Assembly (NCBI GenBank): GCA_017303795.1
Contig: JAFLBR010000002.1
Span: forward strand, 62,001 to 126,000
Length of the DNA: 64,000 nt
Direction: 5' to 3'
Source of the DNA: Cytophagales bacterium
Lineage (GTDB): Bacteria > Bacteroidota > Bacteroidia > Cytophagales > Cyclobacteriaceae
Under the pieces are notes generated by a model that saw only the letters and a list, made by a program, of their open reading frames with translations, searched no databases and was not told where the DNA came from. Position numbers and translations under genes: made by a program. This document shows positions 25,854 through 35,282 of this stretch, in pieces; positions within the stretch are counted from its first letter, which is position 1, and each line of letters starts with the position of its first letter.

Positions 25854-28280
25854 GTGGAAGAAAAGCTTCAAAAAGGCAAAGACTGGTTTAGTGCGCAGGG
25901 CTGGACGCCATTTCCGTTTCAGTTGGAGGCCTGGCAAAACGTGTGGAGCAACTACCACGGCATTGTAAATGCACCTACCGGAAGCGGAAAAACCTATTCG
26001 TTGCTGATTCCGATTTTACTGGAGACTTCATCAACAAAAAAGACAAAAGGCCCCAAAGCCATCTGGATAACACCCATCCGCGCATTGGCCAAAGAAATTG
26101 AACTATCGGCCAACCGCGCAGCAAAAGATTTACAACCAGGCTGGCGCATTGGGGTGCGCAGTGGCGATACGAGTACGCGCGAACGTGCCAAACAAAAAGA
26201 ACAACCGCCCGATTTTTTAATTACTACACCTGAAAGTTTGCACTTGCTCATCTCGCAAAAAGGCTATGCCGAATATTTTGCCGACCTGCGCACCATTGTA
26301 ATTGACGAGTGGCACGAGCTAATGGGCTCCAAGCGAGGCGTAATGATGGAGCTTGCGCTTTCGCGATTAAAAACTATTTCGTCACACCTGCGCATTTGGG
26401 GTATCTCGGCCACCATCGGCAACATGGAACAGTCCATGCAGATTTTGTTGGGTAATTTTTTTACCGAACAGAAAATAAAAGTAGTAAAAGCAAACATTCA
26501 AAAGCAGATAGAAATTGTTTCCATCTTTCCAGATGAAGTGGAGCGCATGCCTTGGTCGGGCCACCTGGGTATTCATTTGCTCGATAAGGTTATCCCGATT
26601 GTAAAGCAGAGCAACAGCACGCTCATCTTCACCAATACCAGATCATTTGCCGAAATCTGGTATCAGAAAATGTTGGATGCAGCACCGGAGTTGTCGGGAT
26701 TGATTGCTATGCATCATGGCTCTATCAGCAAAGAACTTCGCGATTGGGTTGAAGATCAACTGCAAGCCGGAAAGCTGAAGGCGGTGGTGTGTACTTCCAG
26801 TTTAGATCTGGGTGTAGATTTTCGTCCTGTAGAAACGGTAATACAAGTGGGCAGCCCGAAAGGTGTTGCGCGATTTTTACAACGCGCGGGTAGGAGTGGC
26901 CACCAGCCCGGTGCCGTTAGCCGGATATATTTTTTGCCCACTAATACACTTGAGTTAACCGAAGGCGCAGCTTTGCGCGAAGCCATGCAGCGCAACATCG
27001 TGGAAGATAGATTGCCTTATCTGCGATCGTTCGATGTGTTGATTCAATACCTGATTACACTCGCGGTATCAGATGGTTTCCGGCAAGAAGAAATTTTACA
27101 GGAAGTACGCAGCACGGTGAGTTATGCTTCCATTACTGATGATGAGTGGAATTGGCTGCTTGGTTTTATTACTACCGGTGGCGAAGCGTTAACCGCATAC
27201 AACGAGTATAGAAAAGTGGTGGTGGACAATGGATTGTTTAAAGTGGAGAATAAACGCATTGCTTTTAAACATCGCTTATCCATTGGCGCCATTGTAGGCG
27301 ATAGCTTGTTGTATGTAAAATATGTAAGTGGAAAATTTCTGGGTACTATCGAAGAATATTTTATTTCCAGTTTAAAGATTGGCGATGTGTTTTGGTTTGC
27401 CGGCCAAAGTCTGGAGTTGGTGCGCATCAAAGAAATGGAAGCCCATGTGCGCAAGTCAAAGAAGAAAACTGGTAAAGTGCCTTCGTGGCAAGGCGGACGC
27501 ATGCCGCTGTCATCGCAAATGAGTGAGATGATCCGACTAAAGATTGACGAAGCGGCTACTAGTACTGAATCGGATGATGAAATGAAATTTCTAAAGCCGT
27601 TAATGCAGTTGCAACGCGAACGATCTCATTTGCCAAAGAAGAATGAATTTCTGGTGGAGTATTTTCATACCAATGAGGGGTATCATGTGCTGATGTATCC
27701 GTTTGAAGGCCGGGCCGTACACGAAGGCATGGCGGCCTTGATTGCGTATCGCATGGCGCAGATTCAACCCATTACATTTTCCATTGCCATGAATGATTAT
27801 GGTTTTGAATTGTTATCCGATCAGGAAATACCCATATACGAAGCCATTGAAACCAATGTATTGGGTGTGGATGCGTTGATGAAAGACATACAGGCCAGCA
27901 TCAATTCAACTGAAATGGCCAAACGCAAGTTTCGCGATATAGCGGCTATTTCAGGGTTGATTTTTAAAGGCTTACCGGGACAAAAAATAAAAGAGCGCCA
28001 TCTGCAATCATCTTCGCAATTGTTCTTCAATGTGTTTCATGAATATGAATCGCACAACTTGTTATTGTTACAGGCATTTGAAGAAGTAATGGATTTTCAG
28101 TTGGAAGAAGCACGGCTGCGCACAGCATTGGACAGGATAGCTCATCAGAAAATTATTATTACCGAACCCGAAAAACCCACGCCTTTTGCATTTCCGATTA
28201 TGGTAGATCGCACCCGCGAAAAACTTACTTCAGAGAAATTGGAAGATAGGATAAGAAAGATGCGGATTGCGTTTCAGTAA
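25854..28280 (+). CDS. Lhr-Core-type DEXH helicase (ligase-associated DNA repair type)
   Basis: An 808-residue SF2 helicase: Walker A APTGSGKT (40-47), DEWHELMGSKRG as motif II, ISATIGN as motif III, HHGSISKELRDWVEDQL, TSSLDLGVDFRPV and QRAGRSGHQPG as motifs IV-VI, then the winged-helix and Lhr-specific domains. The length and DEWH box match the ligase-associated DEXH helicase usually grouped with an ATP-dependent ligase, an exonuclease and a PdeM-like phosphoesterase; none is adjacent here. It starts with GTG at 25854, divergent from the carH gene with a short gap. It probably acts in DNA repair. Confidence 0.88.
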   Translation: MEEKLQKGKDWFSAQGWTPFPFQLEAWQNVWSNYHGIVNAPTGSGKTYSLLIPILLETSSTKKTKGPKAIWITPIRALAKEIELSANRAAKDLQPGWRIGVRSGDTSTRERAKQKEQPPDFLITTPESLHLLISQKGYAEYFADLRTIVIDEWHELMGSKRGVMMELALSRLKTISSHLRIWGISATIGNMEQSMQILLGNFFTEQKIKVVKANIQKQIEIVSIFPDEVERMPWSGHLGIHLLDKVIPIVKQSNSTLIFTNTRSFAEIWYQKMLDAAPELSGLIAMHHGSISKELRDWVEDQLQAGKLKAVVCTSSLDLGVDFRPVETVIQVGSPKGVARFLQRAGRSGHQPGAVSRIYFLPTNTLELTEGAALREAMQRNIVEDRLPYLRSFDVLIQYLITLAVSDGFRQEEILQEVRSTVSYASITDDEWNWLLGFITTGGEALTAYNEYRKVVVDNGLFKVENKRIAFKHRLSIGAIVGDSLLYVKYVSGKFLGTIEEYFISSLKIGDVFWFAGQSLELVRIKEMEAHVRKSKKKTGKVPSWQGGRMPLSSQMSEMIRLKIDEAATSTESDDEMKFLKPLMQLQRERSHLPKKNEFLVEYFHTNEGYHVLMYPFEGRAVHEGMAALIAYRMAQIQPITFSIAMNDYGFELLSDQEIPIYEAIETNVLGVDALMKDIQASINSTEMAKRKFRDIAAISGLIFKGLPGQKIKERHLQSSSQLFFNVFHEYESHNLLLLQAFEEVMDFQLEEARLRTALDRIAHQKIIITEPEKPTPFAFPIMVDRTREKLTSEKLEDRIRKMRIAFQ

Positions 28281-28330
28281 TGATGAGCCGGGGTTTGTCT
28301 CGCGATATGCTGGGAGGTGAGGTCGGTAGA

Positions 28331-28570
28331 TCACCCACCACTCACAGGCGGAATCAACGCCACTTCATCTTTTTCGGTCAGCACAAATTCATCGGCTGCG
28401 TATTCCAGATTAATGGCAATAAAAAGTGAGTTTAATTTTTTAAGTTCAGGATAAGCCGTGTAAAGTTGATTGCGCAAATCTCCTACCGAATTACCGTTCA
28501 ACACCAGATCTACTTCCCGTCCGCCTAAGAGATCGCGTGCAATGCCGAAGTTTTTGATTTTTACTTTCAT
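28331..28570 (-). CDS. moaD: Molybdopterin synthase sulfur-carrier subunit
   Basis: A 79-residue ubiquitin-fold protein ending in the required double glycine (LIPPVSGG), where the thiocarboxylate is formed and then donated to precursor Z by MoaE. The AIN core motif (LFIAINLEY) is typical. It is divergent from moaA with a 72-base gap. MoaE, MoaC and MoeA are not in the window. Confidence 0.9.
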   Translation of the reverse strand: MKVKIKNFGIARDLLGGREVDLVLNGNSVGDLRNQLYTAYPELKKLNSLFIAINLEYAADEFVLTEKDEVALIPPVSGG

Positions 28571-28642
28571 TTAACAAATATAAAAGATGTTGGCATTCGT
28601 TAAATTTAACTTACTGTTCTAACTTTCGATATTGAAATTTAA

Positions 28643-29641
28643 ATGAAGAAGCAAGTATTATACGACAACCACGGCCGCCCAATCAATTACCTGCGATTGG
28701 CGGTAACCGATCGGTGTAACCTGCGCTGCTTCTATTGCATGCCTGAAGAAGGCATCAAATATCTGCCTAAGAAACAGTTATTAACCTTTGAAGAAATTGA
28801 GCGCTTGATTCAGGTGTTGGCTTCGTTGGGCGTTTCCAAAATCCGGTTAACGGGTGGCGAACCGTTTGTGCGTACCGACCTGATGCAGTTGATTCGTAAA
28901 ATTGTTTCGATTGAAGGCGTGGAGCAAGTACACCTTACCACCAATGGTATTTTAACTGCACCTCATATTCACGAACTGAAAGAACTGGGCATTGCTTCTG
29001 TTAATCTAAGTTTAGATACGTTAGATCGCGAACGTTTTAAAACCATTACGCGCAGAGATGAATTTGAAAGTACCTGGAGTACGTTGCAACAATTAATCGT
29101 GAGTGAGATTCCGGTTAAGATCAATACCGTGGTAATGGAAGGAAAAAATATTGATGATCTCATCCCGATGGTAGAATTAACCCGCACACACAACGTGTCG
29201 GTACGATTTATTGAAGAGATGCCTTTTAATGGCGAGGGAAATCATTATGCAAAACTGACATGGACGTATAAAAAAATTCTGGAGTGGATTAAAAGCGAAT
29301 ATCCTGCGCTTGAAAAACTAGTGGATGAACCACATGCTACTGCATATCAGTATCAGGTGCCGGGCTATCGGGGTAAAGTTGGTGTAATAGCGGCATTCAG
29401 TCGCACGTTTTGCGGAACGTGTAACCGCATTCGCGTGACGGCACAAGGCACCTTAAAAACTTGCTTGTACGATGATGGAGTGTTAAACACCCGCGACTTA
29501 ATGCGTGGCGGTGCCAGCGATGAAGTGTTGAAAGAAAATCTGATTCAGGCATTTTCTTCCCGTTCGCGGGATGGCTTTGAAGCAGAATCAAAACGGAAAA
29601 ATTTAGTTGTTAGTGAATCGATGTCAACAATTGGTGGTTAA
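28643..29641 (+). CDS. moaA: GTP 3',8-cyclase, molybdenum cofactor synthesis
   Basis: A 332-residue radical-SAM enzyme. The N-terminal cluster motif is CNLRCFYC (about residues 26-33, CxxxCxxC form), followed by LTGGEPFVR; the second cluster is carried by FCGTCNRIRVTAQGTLKTC near the C-terminus. It ends in MSTIGG, the catalytic GG tail. It turns GTP into the cyclic intermediate of the molybdopterin pathway. Upstream, TTCG-N20-TAACTTTC (28596-28627) resembles a degenerate TTTG/TAnnTTTG promoter. Confidence 0.95.
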   Translation: MKKQVLYDNHGRPINYLRLAVTDRCNLRCFYCMPEEGIKYLPKKQLLTFEEIERLIQVLASLGVSKIRLTGGEPFVRTDLMQLIRKIVSIEGVEQVHLTTNGILTAPHIHELKELGIASVNLSLDTLDRERFKTITRRDEFESTWSTLQQLIVSEIPVKINTVVMEGKNIDDLIPMVELTRTHNVSVRFIEEMPFNGEGNHYAKLTWTYKKILEWIKSEYPALEKLVDEPHATAYQYQVPGYRGKVGVIAAFSRTFCGTCNRIRVTAQGTLKTCLYDDGVLNTRDLMRGGASDEVLKENLIQAFSSRSRDGFEAESKRKNLVVSESMSTIGG

Positions 29642-29678
29642 ACCGTAAGTAGCATTTGCATTTGAAAATCTGAATCAT

Positions 29679-29790
29679 GAAACTCAAGTGCGTTGGACAG
29701 ACAAAAAGGTGAGGGTGTGAAGGCAAGTGCGCGGAAGCATCTTTTTGTCTTGACTTTTTTGGGTACTTTTTGTGTCAAGACAAAAAGTAC
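29679..29790. repeat. Dispersed intergenic repeat, copy 1
   Basis: A 112-base sequence nearly identical to 43402-43515. Both share GCGTTGG, GACAAAAAGG, GAGGGTGTG, GCATCTTTTTGTCTTGAC and end in a hairpin made of TTTTTGTCTTGAC and its inverted copy GTCAAGACAAAAA with a GGTACTTTTTG inner part. It sits between moaA and the next gene. No open frame fits it; it looks like a non-autonomous or REP-like element. Confidence 0.75.
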
Positions 29791-29839
29791 CAACTTTAAT
29801 AGATGAATTTGATTTAAGTCGTATAGTGATAGGATAGAT

Positions 29840-30352
29840 ATGAAAATATTTTCTTTGATACTGCTTCTGCTTATTACCAGCTCAGCCGTTGCCCAGAAAA
29901 AATCCGAACAAACTAAATCGTTTCGTGTTACAGGTGAAGTAAAAGAAGAAAAGAAAATCACCATTGATGATTTCCCCAAATACCGCGAATCATCGCTTGG
30001 TGATGTGGTAATCACCAATCATGCAGGCGAAGTAAAAAGCACGCAGCGAAAACTTAAAGGTATTCTATTACGCGATGTGCTGGAGAAAGTCGAAATCAAA
30101 AGTGAAAGCCCAAGAGCATTAAGCGAGTTTTATATTGTGTGCAAAGCCAGCGATGGCTATACCATAGTTTTTTCGTGGAATGAAATTTTTAACAATCCGG
30201 CAGGCGAATCGGTTTATCTGATTACTTCTAAAGATGGCGTTACCGTTGCCGATCTCGATGAATCAATTCTCATGACTTCGCCCCGTGATTATAAAACCGG
30301 AAGAAGATACCTGAAGGGATTAACAATAGTTGAAATCAAGCGGATACAGTAG
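29840..30352 (+). CDS. Secreted protein with a sulfite-oxidase-like molybdopterin domain
   Basis: A 170-residue protein with a clear signal peptide (MKIFSLILLLLITSSAVAQ). The body (FRVTGEVKEEKKITIDDFPK, later KLKGILLRDVLEKV, DGYTIVFSWNEIF, RYLKGLTIVEIK) follows the layout of small oxidoreductase molybdopterin-binding domains. The usual metal-binding Cys is not in its normal context (only VCKASDG), so it may have lost Mo binding and serve as a binding or electron-transfer-less relative. It is downstream of moaA and two bases before a TauE/SafE exporter gene. Confidence 0.6.
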   Translation: MKIFSLILLLLITSSAVAQKKSEQTKSFRVTGEVKEEKKITIDDFPKYRESSLGDVVITNHAGEVKSTQRKLKGILLRDVLEKVEIKSESPRALSEFYIVCKASDGYTIVFSWNEIFNNPAGESVYLITSKDGVTVADLDESILMTSPRDYKTGRRYLKGLTIVEIKRIQ

Positions 30353-30354
30353 GC

Positions 30355-31095
30355 ATGGAGTCGTATATTCTGATCACTTCATTTTTTATTATTGCGCTTG
30401 TTTATTCTTCGGTTGGTTTTGGAGGTGGTTCTAGTTACCTCGCTTTGTTAGCTCAACCGTTCTTTACTTTGCTACCCGAGACGATTAAACCAGTGGCGTT
30501 GCTTTGCAACATTATAGTGGTTACGGGTGGAACAATTGTTTTTTATCGACAGGGTGAATTAAAGTGTAAAGAAATCTGGCCGTTTCTGGTACTCAGTGTT
30601 CCGGCAGCTTTTCTGGGTGGTTATTGGCAATTGAAAGAAAGTACTTTCTTTATTTTATTGGGTGTTACACTTTTATTTGCAGCCGGGTTTCTTTGGTTAA
30701 AACCAAAAGCATCGCCATCAAAAGAGTTATCAGTTACAACACAATTGGGATTAGGCGGTGGCATTGGTTTACTATCCGGCCTGGTAAGTATTGGTGGAGG
30801 AATTTTTTTAGCGCCTGTTTTGCATTTGATGAATTGGTCAACTGCAAAAAAGATTTCTGCGTTAGCCAGTGCATTTATTCTGGTTAACTCCATCAGCGGA
30901 CTTGTAGGTCATTTTTCGGCAGGTGGCCGCGCGGTGGACTGGCGGTTTGCCTTGCCTTTGCTTGTAGCTGTTTTTGTTGGCGGACAAATTGGTTCGCGGT
31001 TGGGTTCGCAGGTGTTTAATGCACTTTACATTCGCAGAATAACCGCAGTGGTAATCCTGGTTGCGGCCATTAATATTTTAAGAGATCACTTATAA
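30355..31095 (+). CDS. TauE/SafE-family anion (sulfite) exporter
   Basis: A 246-residue membrane protein with about eight spans and the internal repeat of the family: VYSSVGFGGGSSYLALLAQPF at the start and GGGIGLLSGLVSIGGGIFLAPVL in the middle. Members move sulfite, sulfoacetate or similar organosulfur anions outward. It is tightly linked to the molybdopterin-domain gene (2-base gap) and a DsrE gene (12-base gap), which supports a sulfur-anion role. Confidence 0.85.
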   Translation: MESYILITSFFIIALVYSSVGFGGGSSYLALLAQPFFTLLPETIKPVALLCNIIVVTGGTIVFYRQGELKCKEIWPFLVLSVPAAFLGGYWQLKESTFFILLGVTLLFAAGFLWLKPKASPSKELSVTTQLGLGGGIGLLSGLVSIGGGIFLAPVLHLMNWSTAKKISALASAFILVNSISGLVGHFSAGGRAVDWRFALPLLVAVFVGGQIGSRLGSQVFNALYIRRITAVVILVAAINILRDHL

Positions 31096-31107
31096 AATTT
31101 TATTCTT

Positions 31108-31638
31108 ATGAAGTTTCTAATCACGGTTTGTCTGCTTGTATTTGCAACAACTGCCTTTGCTCAAACCAGAGTAAATCCGGTTATCAAAAGGTATGGTGGT
31201 ATTTTTCCAGTTCCCGATGCGGTTGAAAAACCTGATCCTAATCTGGAGTATAACATAGTAATTGAGATAGAACGTGCAAGCGAAAAACCAGATACTCTTA
31301 GTTGGGCGCTTAACAATGTAGCTCGGTTGCTCAACCTGCATGTTTCGGGTGGGGTACCGAAAGAGAAGTTACACGTGGTGCTAGCCATTCATGGTGGTGC
31401 TGCTTATACGGTAATGAATAATGATGCCCATCGCTCGAAGTATGGTGTAGATAATCCCAACCTCAAACTTTATCAGGAATTAAGTGCAGCCGGTGTAAAG
31501 ATTTATGTGTGCGGTCAATCACTCATTGCACGCAACATAGATCGCACTAAAATGCTGCCGCAGGTAAAAATCGCGACCTCTATGCTTACCACACTCACTA
31601 CCTACCAGCTAAAAGGTTATGCTCCTCTAAAATTCTAA
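31108..31638 (+). CDS. Secreted DsrE-family protein
   Basis: A 176-residue protein with a signal peptide (cleavage after TTAFAQ) and a DsrE/DsrF-like fold: VVLAIHGGAAYTVMNND and LSAAGVKIYVCGQSLIARN, the latter with the single conserved Cys that in related proteins carries sulfur. It is the last gene of the three-gene unit. Export to the periplasm sets it apart from cytoplasmic TusD/DsrE; sulfur carriage is an inference from the family. Confidence 0.8.
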   Translation: MKFLITVCLLVFATTAFAQTRVNPVIKRYGGIFPVPDAVEKPDPNLEYNIVIEIERASEKPDTLSWALNNVARLLNLHVSGGVPKEKLHVVLAIHGGAAYTVMNNDAHRSKYGVDNPNLKLYQELSAAGVKIYVCGQSLIARNIDRTKMLPQVKIATSMLTTLTTYQLKGYAPLKF

Positions 31639-31710
31639 ATTTATTACCTCGATACCGATTACTGATCACTGATCACTTATCACTTAATACTGTCCACCGA
31701 TTACCGATAA

Positions 31711-32138
31711 TCAACTCGTATGATCATACACAATCACCCATTCATTGTTCTTCTTTCTAAGGATTAAAGTAAACGGCCCACTGGGTTGGTCGCTTTCGCG
31801 GAAGAGTGTGTATTGGCCGGTTAATAAGTAAGCATCGGGCGCTAAGGGCACAAGTTGCCAGATGTCGAACTGCAACCGTCCCATCAATTCGCGCGTGGAA
31901 TAATTCTTTTTGTAATTATCAAGTGTTGGTTGCCAGCCATAGCAATGGAAGACCCGATAAACTGCAATGAATCGGATTTCCAGTAACCTTCCATAAATTT
32001 TTCAAGGTTGCCTTCGTTCCAGGCAGTTTGTTGTTGGGTTAACACTTCCCTGATTTTTGATTCCGCAGTCGGGTCAAGACTTTGTTTAGGCGCGCAGGCC
32101 GCAAGCCCAGCAAACGCAAATAGTATCAGGTATTTCAT
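31711..32138 (-). pseudogene. Frameshifted DUF4440/NTF2-like lipoprotein
   Basis: The reading from ATG 32138 gives a lipoprotein start (FAGLAACAPK, lipobox Cys) and SKIREVLTQQQTAWNEGNLE, then loses the family pattern after LQFIGSS and stops at 31884. In another frame the pattern resumes (YGWQPTLDNYKKNYSTRELM, then RKKNNEWVIVYDHTS) down to TGA at 31711. A single missing base near 31950 (ATTGCTATGG instead of ATTGCCTATGG would restore it) explains the break. Either a recent mutation or a sequencing error. It should be a periplasmic NTF2-fold protein of ~142 residues when intact. Confidence 0.75.
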
Positions 32139-32143
32139 TTTAT

Positions 32144-32160
32144 AAAGGTTGATAACCTTT
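32144..32160. repeat. Small palindrome AAAGGTTGATAACCTTT
   Basis: A near-perfect palindrome upstream of the DUF4440-like gene, related to the tandem pair at 39757-39805. Its position next to a start codon would suit an operator, but the recurrence suggests a dispersed repeat. Confidence 0.45.
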
Positions 32161-32233
32161 TACAGCTTCGCAAGTAAAGATTGGTAGCCTTTTGGCAAAA
32201 CCTTCCTATTTTGCACCTCAAATTATTCCGGAA

Positions 32234-34681
32234 ATGCGACAAATTAATTTCTCTCAACACGTATTACCACATGTACTTGCCGTGTGTGTTTTCTTGTTGG
32301 TAACCATACTTTTTTTCAGACCTGTTTTCTTCGAGAATAAATCGTTGGGTCAACATGATATTCAACAATGGAGCGGCTCCTCAAAAGAACTGCGCGATTA
32401 TCGGGATAAAACCGGTGAAGAAGGTTTGTGGGCCGGTACCATGTTTTCAGGTATGCCAGCTTACCTGGTAAATATTAAGTGGAGCGATGGCATTGTGCTG
32501 GGCATGAAGAAAGTGTTGTCGTTTTTTCTGCCGCATCCAGTGTCGCATATTTTTCTGGCCTTCATCTGCTATTATCTAATGTTGCTCTCGTTTAAGGTGC
32601 GACCGTGGTTGGCTATAGCCGGAGCGTTGGCATTTGGGTTATCGAGTTATGTCATTATCGGATTATCGGCAGGGCATAATGCACGCATTGGTGCAATCGC
32701 GTATATGCCGTTGGTGTTTGCGGGTATTCATCTTGCCTTTTCAGGAAAACGTATTTTGGGTTTTGGAGTAACGGCTGCCGGTATGGCGTTGCACTTGCGT
32801 GAGAATCACTTGCAGATTACGTATTACCTTGTGTTGATAGTAGCGGGTTATGGTTTAATGCAACTGATACTCGCCATCCGCGCAAAGCAGATAGGAGAGT
32901 TCTTCAAAACGTTAGCAATTCTTATTCCGGCAGTAGTCATTGCAGTGGGTACTTTCTTCGGACAATTTTGGTCGATAAGTGAATACACTCGCTATTCTAT
33001 TCGTGGCCCTTCTGAGATTGCTACCAAAACAAACATTGATGCATCGGGTTTATCGAAAGAATATGCCTTTGCCTACAAGTATGGAGTTTGGGAACCCATG
33101 ACTTTGTTCCTGCCTAATTTTTATGGTGGCAGCAGTCGCCAGCTTTTTGTGCAAGATCAGAATAGCGAATCGTACAAGGCATTGGTTCAATCGGGCGATA
33201 ATGAAATGGCGAACCGGTTAGCAAATAATACATCCGCTTATTGGGGGCCACAGGATTTTACGGTTGGGCCGTATTATGCCGGAGTGTTAGTTTGTTTCTT
33301 GTTTGTATTAGGAATTGTATTTGCCGATAAAAAATATGTGTGGTGGTTGGTACCCTTAAGTGCATTGAGTTTAATGCTGAGCTGGGGCGATAGTTTCTCT
33401 ACCTTCAATTATTTTATGTTTGATTATTTTCCGGGCTACAATAAGTTTCGCTCGGTAAACTTTGCTTTGGTAATCATTTTATTTTCAATGCCTTTGTTGG
33501 GATTGATTGGCTTGGAAAAACTCTTGAAGGAAGGCTGGAATAAGACAACGCAAAAAAAATTGATTTGGCCGGTAGCAACAGTATTGGGCCTGATTTTCAT
33601 TTTTATAATGGTTGGAAATTTTGGCTCTTACCTCAAGCCAGAAGAAAATCAATTACCTGACTGGTTTAAGATTGCTCTGAAAAAAGATAGAATAGCGTTG
33701 TTACGCGCTGATGCGTGGCGTGCGCTATGGATGGTGCTGATATTTTCATTCGGAATTTTTGCATTGCTGAAAAATTTCCTCAAGCCTGCAATTGTGTACA
33801 CGGTGTTGATTGTATTAATCTGGGCTGATCTGGCATTGGTGAACAGCCGTTATTTCAGCAAAGACAATTATGTGCGTAAGCGCGATAACAGTGTACTAGT
33901 AGCAACTGCTGCCGATGAAGTTATACTGCAAGACAAGGATTATTATCGCGTGTACAATTTGCAAGGTGCAATGGCCGAGGCCCGCACTTCTTATTTTCAT
34001 CAGTCGTTGGGTGGCTACCATGGTGCTAAACTCAGACGCTATCAGGATTTGTATGATTCAGCCATTGCGAAAGACACACAAAAACTATATGAAGATTTTC
34101 AGGCGGGTACACCAAAATTTGCGCAATACCATGTGCTCAACATGCTTAACGCAAAGTACTTTACCTATGGCCCTGATCGCGATAACGTAATTCTTAATCC
34201 GGCAGCCAATGGCCCAGCCTGGTTTGTAAAAGAAATCCTAAAAGCAAACTCACCAGCCGAAGAACTTCGGTTAACAAGCCTTACCAACACCAAAGAAGTT
34301 GCTGTGGTTAATGCAAACTTGAAAGTGGAATACGGTCAATCCACTATCGATACCATCGCGAACATCAAATTGGTAGAGCACACACCGCCTTATCTGAAGT
34401 ACGAGTCGGAGTCAACTTTAAATGGGCTGGCCGTATTCTCTGAAATTTATTATCCAAAAGGTTGGCATGCATTTATTGATGGCAATGAAGTGCCGTTACT
34501 TCGCGTCAATTATGCATTGCGTGCGTTGGAAGTGCCTGCAGGTAAACATACCATTGAGTTTAAGTTTGAACCTAAGCCTTACACAATAGGGAACAAGGTG
34601 ACAATGGCTTCCGGTTGGTTGCTATTGTTGGTGGTGTTAGGAACAATTGGCTGGAGTTTGAAAAAGCAGGAGGCTAATTAA
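32234..34681 (+). CDS. YfhO-family large membrane protein
   Basis: An 815-residue protein with about 12-14 spans in the first two thirds (PHVLAVCVFLLVTILFFRPV, then HPVSHIFLAFICYYLMLL and so on), a soluble part (about 560-770) and a last span near the C-terminus. This is the bacterial YfhO layout, related to GT-C glycosyltransferases; Bacteroidota members are common and of unconfirmed substrate (in Gram-positives YfhO glycosylates lipoteichoic acid). The ATG at 32234 is preferred to a TTG 14 codons upstream. Its stop overlaps the stop of the convergent Uma2 gene. Confidence 0.85.
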   Translation: MRQINFSQHVLPHVLAVCVFLLVTILFFRPVFFENKSLGQHDIQQWSGSSKELRDYRDKTGEEGLWAGTMFSGMPAYLVNIKWSDGIVLGMKKVLSFFLPHPVSHIFLAFICYYLMLLSFKVRPWLAIAGALAFGLSSYVIIGLSAGHNARIGAIAYMPLVFAGIHLAFSGKRILGFGVTAAGMALHLRENHLQITYYLVLIVAGYGLMQLILAIRAKQIGEFFKTLAILIPAVVIAVGTFFGQFWSISEYTRYSIRGPSEIATKTNIDASGLSKEYAFAYKYGVWEPMTLFLPNFYGGSSRQLFVQDQNSESYKALVQSGDNEMANRLANNTSAYWGPQDFTVGPYYAGVLVCFLFVLGIVFADKKYVWWLVPLSALSLMLSWGDSFSTFNYFMFDYFPGYNKFRSVNFALVIILFSMPLLGLIGLEKLLKEGWNKTTQKKLIWPVATVLGLIFIFIMVGNFGSYLKPEENQLPDWFKIALKKDRIALLRADAWRALWMVLIFSFGIFALLKNFLKPAIVYTVLIVLIWADLALVNSRYFSKDNYVRKRDNSVLVATAADEVILQDKDYYRVYNLQGAMAEARTSYFHQSLGGYHGAKLRRYQDLYDSAIAKDTQKLYEDFQAGTPKFAQYHVLNMLNAKYFTYGPDRDNVILNPAANGPAWFVKEILKANSPAEELRLTSLTNTKEVAVVNANLKVEYGQSTIDTIANIKLVEHTPPYLKYESESTLNGLAVFSEIYYPKGWHAFIDGNEVPLLRVNYALRALEVPAGKHTIEFKFEPKPYTIGNKVTMASGWLLLLVVLGTIGWSLKKQEAN

Positions 34682-35229
34682 AAAACCTGTTTCAATTTAA
34701 CAGTTAGTTCTGAATAAAGAACTGACTTTACTTCGCCTTCTACGGAAGCAAAAAACTCGGGTACAGCAGAACCGCCTGAGGGTGTGTAGATTTCTATGGT
34801 TTTATTTCCAGGGTCAACAATCCAATACTCACCCACTTTAAATTTCAGATACAAATCTTTTTTCTGATTGCGATCCGTATAACTATTTGATGGTGAAATA
34901 ATCTCAACCACTATTTCGACAGGTCCTTCAATACCTCTTTCAGTGATAACATTTTTGTTATGATTGGCGATGAAGATAAGGTCCGGTTGAAACACATTTC
35001 GATTATCTACATACAAATCGATTGGCGAAAAGAAAACCTCACCCTTGTTACTCAAAACCTGATCAAACAATTTAAAGAGTATTCGGGCAACGCGCTGATG
35101 TTTGGGGGTTGGGGCTGGACTCATAATTAATTCTCCGTTAATCAACTGACAGGGCATATTGCTTTCTCCTAATAGAAGATAATCTTCAATTGTCCATTCT
35201 TTAGTTTTATCGATAGTAAGTGTCCTCAT
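34678..35229 (-). CDS. Uma2-family (DUF820) putative nuclease
   Basis: A 183-residue protein with PD-(D/E)XK-fold features: FQPDLIFIANH (catalytic Asp), PVEIVVEIISPSNSYTDRNQKKDLYLKFKVGEYWIVDP with the E-x-x-SPS pattern and the lysine. Members are common in Cyanobacteria and Bacteroidota and are presumed endonucleases, often of mobile origin. No partner gene is adjacent. Confidence 0.85.
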   Translation of the reverse strand: MRTLTIDKTKEWTIEDYLLLGESNMPCQLINGELIMSPAPTPKHQRVARILFKLFDQVLSNKGEVFFSPIDLYVDNRNVFQPDLIFIANHNKNVITERGIEGPVEIVVEIISPSNSYTDRNQKKDLYLKFKVGEYWIVDPGNKTIEIYTPSGGSAVPEFFASVEGEVKSVLYSELTVKLKQVF

Positions 35230-35282
35230 GAGCTTAACGTTCGATAAAGATAGTAAATTAAACGATTGGTTTATTCTGAAGG

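Noticed and set aside
29638-30018. Open frame of 126 codons opposite the molybdopterin-domain gene
   Set aside because: It runs through the dispersed repeat and the signal-peptide region of a better-supported gene.
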